From: Welwitschia mirabilis | Taxonomy: Eukaryota; Gnetophyta; Gnetopsida; Welwitschiales | Assembly (NCBI GenBank): GCA_051453625.1 | Contig: JBOZIK010000001.1 | Span: 154,434,838 to 154,498,837, forward strand | Reading direction: 5' to 3' | Length of the DNA: 64,000 bases | Shown here: one piece after another, positions 59,346 through 64,000 of the stretch | Layout: each line of letters begins with the position of its first letter | Numbering within the stretch: the stretch's first letter is position 1 | Notes under the pieces: generated by a model | Told to the model about the DNA's origin: nothing | The model's database searches: none | The model's input: the letters and a program-made list of their open reading frames with translations, nothing else | Made by a program: the position numbers and the translations under genes

Positions 59346-60060
59346 AAATGTCATAGTGTGAATTTATGTAATCCTGAAGTTCTTTAGGTAGATTTGTAAA
59401 TCAAATATCTTATAGAAAAACACATGCTAGTATAGACAGGAGTTCACCTAAATGTTGTAATCCCAATGAAGGCACTAGGCTCAGAGTTAGAGAATTGATT
59501 TCAAAAGATATTTTAGTGTTTTTATCTTTTATAACTAAAATTAAATAACAGAGTAAAATGCAATGCAAAGTAAATGGAGATTAAATGCAAATAAAAGTGG
59601 AATGAATTCTATTAGATCTTAATCCCTCTATCACAAGAACTAGCTTCTCTATAATTTAGATTAATTAACAAGAGTACTTAACTTATTCCTAATCAACATG
59701 AACTATGAGATATACCAAATAGAATATGTAATGCATTTTGAAATGAAATGAAATAACAATACAAATCTAAACTAACCAAAGTCAAACTTGACAAAGGTTT
59801 TCCTCATGATCTAAATAAATTACAAAATTGTCACTTAAACTATAAAGGACATAAACAGAATTGGAATGAAAAGAGTAATTGTATTGATTTAAAGAACTTT
59901 ACATCTACTTACAACAAAATAGTAGCACTTCAATGAAAAAGACTTAGCCTAACACTAAGAGAACTCCTTTCTGTAACTATTGGATGGACCTCTTATCCTT
60001 TAATCTTCCATCATAATCATATCAGGTACAAAAGATGATTTGGAAGTGAGCATAAGGGAG

Positions 60061-60070
60061 GTATTTATAG
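60061..60070 (-). promoter_or_regulatory. TATA box in LTR
   Basis: CTATAAATAC on the minus strand, downstream of the three U3 palindromes. Confidence 0.5.
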
Positions 60071-60186
60071 TTTTTACATTGAAAGTTCTAGAACCATAAA
60101 CCTAAAGGTCAGAGAATAAACCCTAGCAGCCTAAGTGAGGTGCATGATCCCATTACAAAATAATTCAGTCTCGCTTATACAAAATA

Positions 60187-60450
60187 GTTGTCATCCTGAC
60201 TGTTGTGGAGATGACACTAGAAATGATGCCACATAATAATAGATAATTAATCAGCTTTCAGCTTCACAACTGACCCCACAGTTGGATTTTAAATGTGTCA
60301 TTGTCCTCATGTTATGGGGATGACAATGAGAATGATACCTCCTTAGAAAAGGTGCTTCATTGACTTCAAGCTCCAGTTCAAATTTTTGTTGCAATAGGCC
60401 AATACAATGCTATCATCCCCTGTGTCATGGAGATAACAACGGGGATGACA
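60187..60450. repeat. Three palindromic motifs in LTR U3
   Basis: 60187-60228, 60297-60340 and 60413-60450. The last has arms ATCATCCCC and GGGGATGA around TGTCATGGAGATAACA. Confidence 0.7.
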
Positions 60451-60685
60451 CCCTTACAAAGCTTCTCAGGTAAAGCAAATTAGCCTTCTTCATCATTAAT
60501 CTTCCTCCAACATTCTAAGTATCAAAAAATGCCTAAAATGCCTCTAATTATATCAAGAATCATGTGTTTCCTTGATCAACTTATCAACTCTCCATAATCA
60601 TTAGAATTACATCTAAACCTGTATAAATGTCCTAGAAAAGTACTCCAAATGCACCATCAAATTCCTATAAATTGACATCGCAACA

Positions 60686-61348
60686 TTCCATGTCCCAAGC
60701 TTAACTTGATAAGGGGGAAAAAATAAGGTAAAGGGCTTATAATTAGAAAAAAAAAAAGCCAAAAACCTTTGAAAAATATTAAAAACACTTAAAAATCTAA
60801 GTTTAAAGCTTACAAATGTGAATATGCCCAAAAAACTTAATAAATTGTAAATGCATGTCCAAATAAGCTTAAAACAGCTAAAATGAAAAACTACCTATGT
60901 GCATGTAACTAAGCTAGTAATTAAGCAACAGTTTAGTGAATCACATGTATGTACAATAGAGCCAAGAGCTAGTAATTAGCTAGCAATTCTGCATGTGTGC
61001 AAAATCAAATAAGAGCTAATGTAAATTTCTTTAAAAAAAATTGTTTTACCTTCACTGAGAATCAAATTGGGACTAAGCAGAGGTGGTGATAGCATAAACA
61101 CAAGGTAATGTAGAATAATAATGATAGATGGCTAATAGTCAGGCACACATGAAGAGCATGTAAATGTAGGACCTCTCTCCAAAACATAAAAAATAAATCA
61201 AACATTTTAAAATATTTTTAAAAATGCAATAATTCTTAAATTTTTAGCCATTAGTTAAAAAGTTTTTGAACAAATAATAAAATTTTTTAAAAAGTTTTAA
61301 AAATTTTAAAAAAAGTAGTCACTAGAGCTAAGCCAAGGAGCAAAATGT
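60686..61348 (-). other. Probable copia 5' leader, right part
   Basis: Between the second gypsy nest and the copia PBS. No coding motif. Assignment follows from position. Confidence 0.45.
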
Positions 61349-61361
61349 GGCTCTAATACCA
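61349..61361 (-). other. Copia primer-binding site (tRNA-iMet type)
   Basis: The minus strand reads TGGTATTAGAGCC, one transition from the common plant TGGTATCAGAGCC. It is two bases from the LTR end at 61364. Confidence 0.8.
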
Positions 61362-61363
61362 CT

Positions 61364-61540
61364 TACTGAGAAACAATAGTATCAAGATCAAGACATAAGA
61401 TTTCTCAAAAATGATTTTTATTTCTTATTTTTAAATTATTTCATAAGGAGCTAGCTTAAATAGGCAAGCACACCACTAGTGTTTTCGTGATCCCTAGGCA
61501 TGGGCCCATCGTATGTATAAGTCTTAGAAGTTTTATTATA
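61364..61540 (-). mobile_element. 5' LTR of the copia element, truncated
   Basis: TACTGAGAAACAATAG and the following roughly 175 bp match 19789 onward (AAGATCAAGA, AAGATTTCTCAAAAAT, ATGTATAAGTCTTAG). Similarity then stops, so about two thirds of the LTR are lost or replaced. Confidence 0.75.
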
Positions 61541-63698
61541 AACATATGTTTTCTACCTTTTTTAATATAATTTTGAACTCATGCATTTTCCCATGACAAT
61601 TTTAGATTCTTTAGTACATTCTAGATAACAACCTAAATTTTGGAAGAAAGTCATTTAAAAAATGTGGTGCTACCATCTTAACCACCAATGCTACAATCCT
61701 TTAAAGTAGACTACATCTAAAGTTATGTTTTTAAATCTTCATGGGAAATAGATCTAGTCAAATCTTAAATTAGAAACAACCATTGACTTTAATAACATAT
61801 GATGAAGATACAAAGTGACACGTGACAGTGACACATGACAAGGACATGTGGTAGTAACATGGTGATGACATTTAAAACATATGATGATAGTGTTTGTTGG
61901 TAGAAGAATCATGATCTAAAGGACACATTTTAAAATCATCATAATAACCTTTATCTAACATAAGAAAAACACCTAAACCTTTTACAAGAGATGAAGATCT
62001 TACCTAATGATATATGAAGATAATTGTAACCTCTCAAAATGTAATCACTTAAAAGTGTAATTTCCTTTTTGTAACTACATTACAAGTCAAAGGCTCCTAA
62101 TCCTTCTCTCTCTTATGAAAGGGCCTTGGGTCCTCATTGTAAAGGATTTTTTTATTAGAAAAACATAGTGGAATACTTAGAGTATCAGGTTAACATGGCT
62201 TTCTAAGAAGCTCCTTTGGGAGTGGACTTATTTCGAGGATAGTATACGAAGTATGTATAAACTTCATCTCATCTTTTAATGCAATGTATTTTCCTATTTT
62301 AATATAAGAATAAGTTATTCATTCTTCGATTTCTAGTCCATGTGATCTTATACTTTTAATCCTTAGGTAAGACTATTTTTTGTTTTAATATAAAACTAGT
62401 TATTCATTCTTTGATTTCTAGTGTACATAACCTTGTACTTTTAATCCTTAGATAAAACTACATTATCAAGTTCTATCAATATTAATCGAATTATTTAACT
62501 TATTAGTTATAGTCATTTTCATAGTATGGATCTTAATTACAGTTGTCCTTATTAAGGGGCTATGAAGGACCAAAGTAACTATTAGATTCACCAATAGTCA
62601 TGTGGTAAATAAGATTATGTTATCACAACTAAATCCATTATAACTTGATAATTTAAGCTTATGTTTCAAGAAAATTATAGGATATCATTAGAGTAAAGGT
62701 GTACTATTTGACAAGTTAAGCTAGACCTTTAGAGATCATTCGTTTTCCTACATCATCAATCAAAGTTTAACAAAATATAAAACTTGATTTTTTTCTAATT
62801 TTATTTCAAGATTAACAATCCTATTTTTCCTTTATTAAGTTTTATCCCAATGATCCCTATGGAAGAGTGATACTAGGTGCTTATCTAGTTTGTATTGATG
62901 TTCTTCTTTATTTCACAACAAATAGATTTTGGTGATCAGATTTTGATGAATACACTTTGAAGCTATTATTGATGATAATATCATGATAGCTTCACAGAAG
63001 GAGCATAATTTTTATTTTATTTTATTTTTTATTCTATATGTTTAAGTTCATTAATAATTGATACTGGTCCTTTTTATTTTAAGCTTTTCTTTTCTCTTCA
63101 ATTGTGGTTACTAGTCCATTTTCGGTGATACATAAATTAGTTAACCTAAAAAGCATTTTTATATCAGATATTTTGTTTTACAATTATAATAAGATTTTTA
63201 TAGGTTTTAACCAAAATAAGGATTAAGAAAGGCAAAAAACTAATATAGAACTCCTATGCTTTGCATATTTTTTATTTTATTTTCTATAAGTTTTATTTCA
63301 GTGCCTATTTTTTGTTTCTATTACATTTCTATATTTTTCTATTAAAGTTTCTAAAATAAAAAATTATTTAGGATTTATTTTCCTAGTTTTTTTTTTCAAG
63401 TTTGTAGTCATTTTAATTTTTGTTAAGTTTTCTTTGAAACCTTATAACCTGAACATTTTGTGCAAACTTTGTAAAACTCTGACTTTTTCCCCATAGAAAA
63501 ACTCTCAAATAAACTAATACTGCTAGTAGAACTAATTGATGCCAGTAGTCTTTTTTCTTAGAATCCCTCAAAACTTCATAAAAACCCTCTTTTCAACTTT
63601 ATAAAAACCTTCTAATATAAGGCCCCTTCTAAACCTTAAAAATGCATAAAAATGTAATCTTGTACTTAGATTTCATTGACTATTTTATGAAACTTAAC
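61541..63698. other. Unassigned sequence right of the copia element
   Basis: It includes short GTGACAC/CATGTG repeats near 61820, a promoter-like stretch (TCTCTCTTATGAAAGGGCC near 62110) and the tandem duplication at 62295-62461. It could be LTR and leader of another element whose first ORF is at 63699. Confidence 0.4.
62295..62461. repeat. Two tandem units of about 85 bp
   Basis: Both contain TTTTAATATAA, GTTATTCATTCTT, GATTTCTAGT and TACTTTTAATCCTTAG; starts at 62295 and about 62381. Confidence 0.8.
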
Positions 63699-64000
63699 AT
63701 GGATTAGGCATGTGATCCTTTTGGAAGACTATATGAAATACCCCTGAATACCAAAAATTTGTTTCCAAATCAAGGCTCTAATGTTGAAGATACACCTATT
63801 TACAATGAAAATTCCTATAATTTTACTAATCATATTTAAATTAAACAAATTATAAGAGATTATATTTAACATAAGAAAACTTTAGAAGGATTACCTTTAA
63901 TACAAATACAACAACCATACTATTTTAAACCTTGATATCCTTTTGACACTAGGAAAATCTTTAAAGATTAACTTTGAAGCCTTTAACTCCATCTGTATAT
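63699..64000 (+). pseudogene. Decayed N-terminus of an unrecognised ORF (cut by window edge)
   Basis: From ATG at 63699 one frame reads through about 97 codons with only four internal stops before the last one (TAG, TAA, TAA, TGA), each one transition from a Gln, Trp or Arg codon. Text includes DPFGRLYEIPLNTKNLFPNQ and PFDTRKIFKD. A long leader-like region precedes it. It could be the first ORF of an LTR element or of an endogenous pararetrovirus. I do not recognise the family. Confidence 0.4.

Larger units (their letters stand above)
48769..60685 (-). mobile_element. Second gypsy nest: pol-less element with a relative inserted in it
   Basis: Outer element: 3' LTR 48769-50302, PPT and 3' internal edge to 50453, then ORF and leader 57344-59324, PBS, and 5' LTR 59349-60685. 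Inner element of the same family: 3' LTR part 50554-51217, internal 51236-56052, PBS, 5' LTR 56077-57243, with a 100-N gap at each joint. No pol in either. Flanks CTTCA (48764-48768) and TTCCA (60686-60690) differ by two transitions and are a possible target duplication. Confidence 0.6.
59349..60685 (-). mobile_element. 5' LTR of the outer element, second nest (complete)
   Basis: 1,337 bp from TGTCATAGTGTGAATT to GACATCGCAACA. TATA box at 60061-60070 and palindromes at 60187-60228, 60297-60340 and 60413-60450. It aligns with 48769-50302 and 56077-57243. Confidence 0.85.

Noticed and set aside
61364-61540. Independent solo LTR
   Set aside because: It is directly preceded by a PBS in the correct orientation, so it is a 5' LTR remnant of the copia element.

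Overview
This window is AT-rich plant nuclear DNA made almost entirely of decayed, nested retrotransposons. I see no host gene. The evidence for a plant is a Ty3/gypsy lineage with Athila-type hallmarks: an FMDDF reverse-transcriptase motif, a primer-binding site resembling the tRNA-Asp 3' end, and a long extra region after integrase. There is also a plant-type Ty1/copia element with a tRNA-iMet-like primer site. Every coding region is broken by stops and frameshifts, mostly of the C-to-T / G-to-A kind, so these are old, probably methylated copies. The species cannot be named from this sequence.

Layout. 1-5.2 kb: right part of a minus-strand gypsy element without pol (element 1): an unusual acidic/coiled-coil ORF, leader, PBS and 5' LTR. 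5.2-6.3 kb: LINE reverse-transcriptase fossil, minus strand. 6.3-8.8 kb: nothing recognised. 8.8-17.9 kb: a second pol-less minus-strand gypsy element (element 2: 3' LTR, post-integrase-type region, protease, gag, leader, PBS, 5' LTR). 17.9-19.8 kb: nothing recognised. 19.8-61.5 kb: apparently one minus-strand Ty1/copia element split by two gypsy nests. Its parts are collinear: 3' LTR (19.79-20.32 kb), RNase H, RT and integrase C-terminal half (20.3-22.5 kb), then integrase core, protease and gag (44.9-47.4 kb), a leader (47.4-48.8 and 60.7-61.3 kb, inferred), and PBS plus a truncated 5' LTR (61.35-61.54 kb).

The first nest (22,512-44,907) is a plus-strand Athila-like insertion in the copia integrase, bounded by two LTRs and a decayed 5-bp target duplication. 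Inside it are a minus-strand gag/LTR piece (23.8-27.1 kb), a gag-deleted but otherwise full plus-strand Athila-like element (27.1-37.3 kb: LTR, PBS, protease, RT, RNase H, integrase, env-like region, PPT, LTR) and a gag-protease fragment of another gypsy lineage (38.1-39.4 kb). The second nest (48,769-60,685) is a pol-less gypsy element with a close relative inserted in it. 61.5-64 kb is unassigned, apart from an 85-bp tandem duplication and the decayed start of an unknown ORF at the right edge.

The signal that cuts across all the gypsy copies is a roughly 40-bp nested palindrome (outer arms GTCATCC/GGATGAC, core near TATCATCTGGATGATA). I count more than 40 imperfect copies. Most lie in LTR U3 regions, 5' leaders and 3' non-coding regions, and none lies in recognisable gag or pol. 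Together with a conserved acidic/coiled-coil ORF in the pol-less elements, it is the best candidate here for something undescribed.

Assembly gaps (N): 2212-2311, 4691-4759, 8895-9061, 10016-10549, 10778-10917, 25609-26225, 39430-39529, 42937-43036, 45608-46144, 48264-48363, 49364-49463, 50454-50553, 56840-56939, 57244-57343. Those of exactly 100 N look like placeholders of unknown true length.
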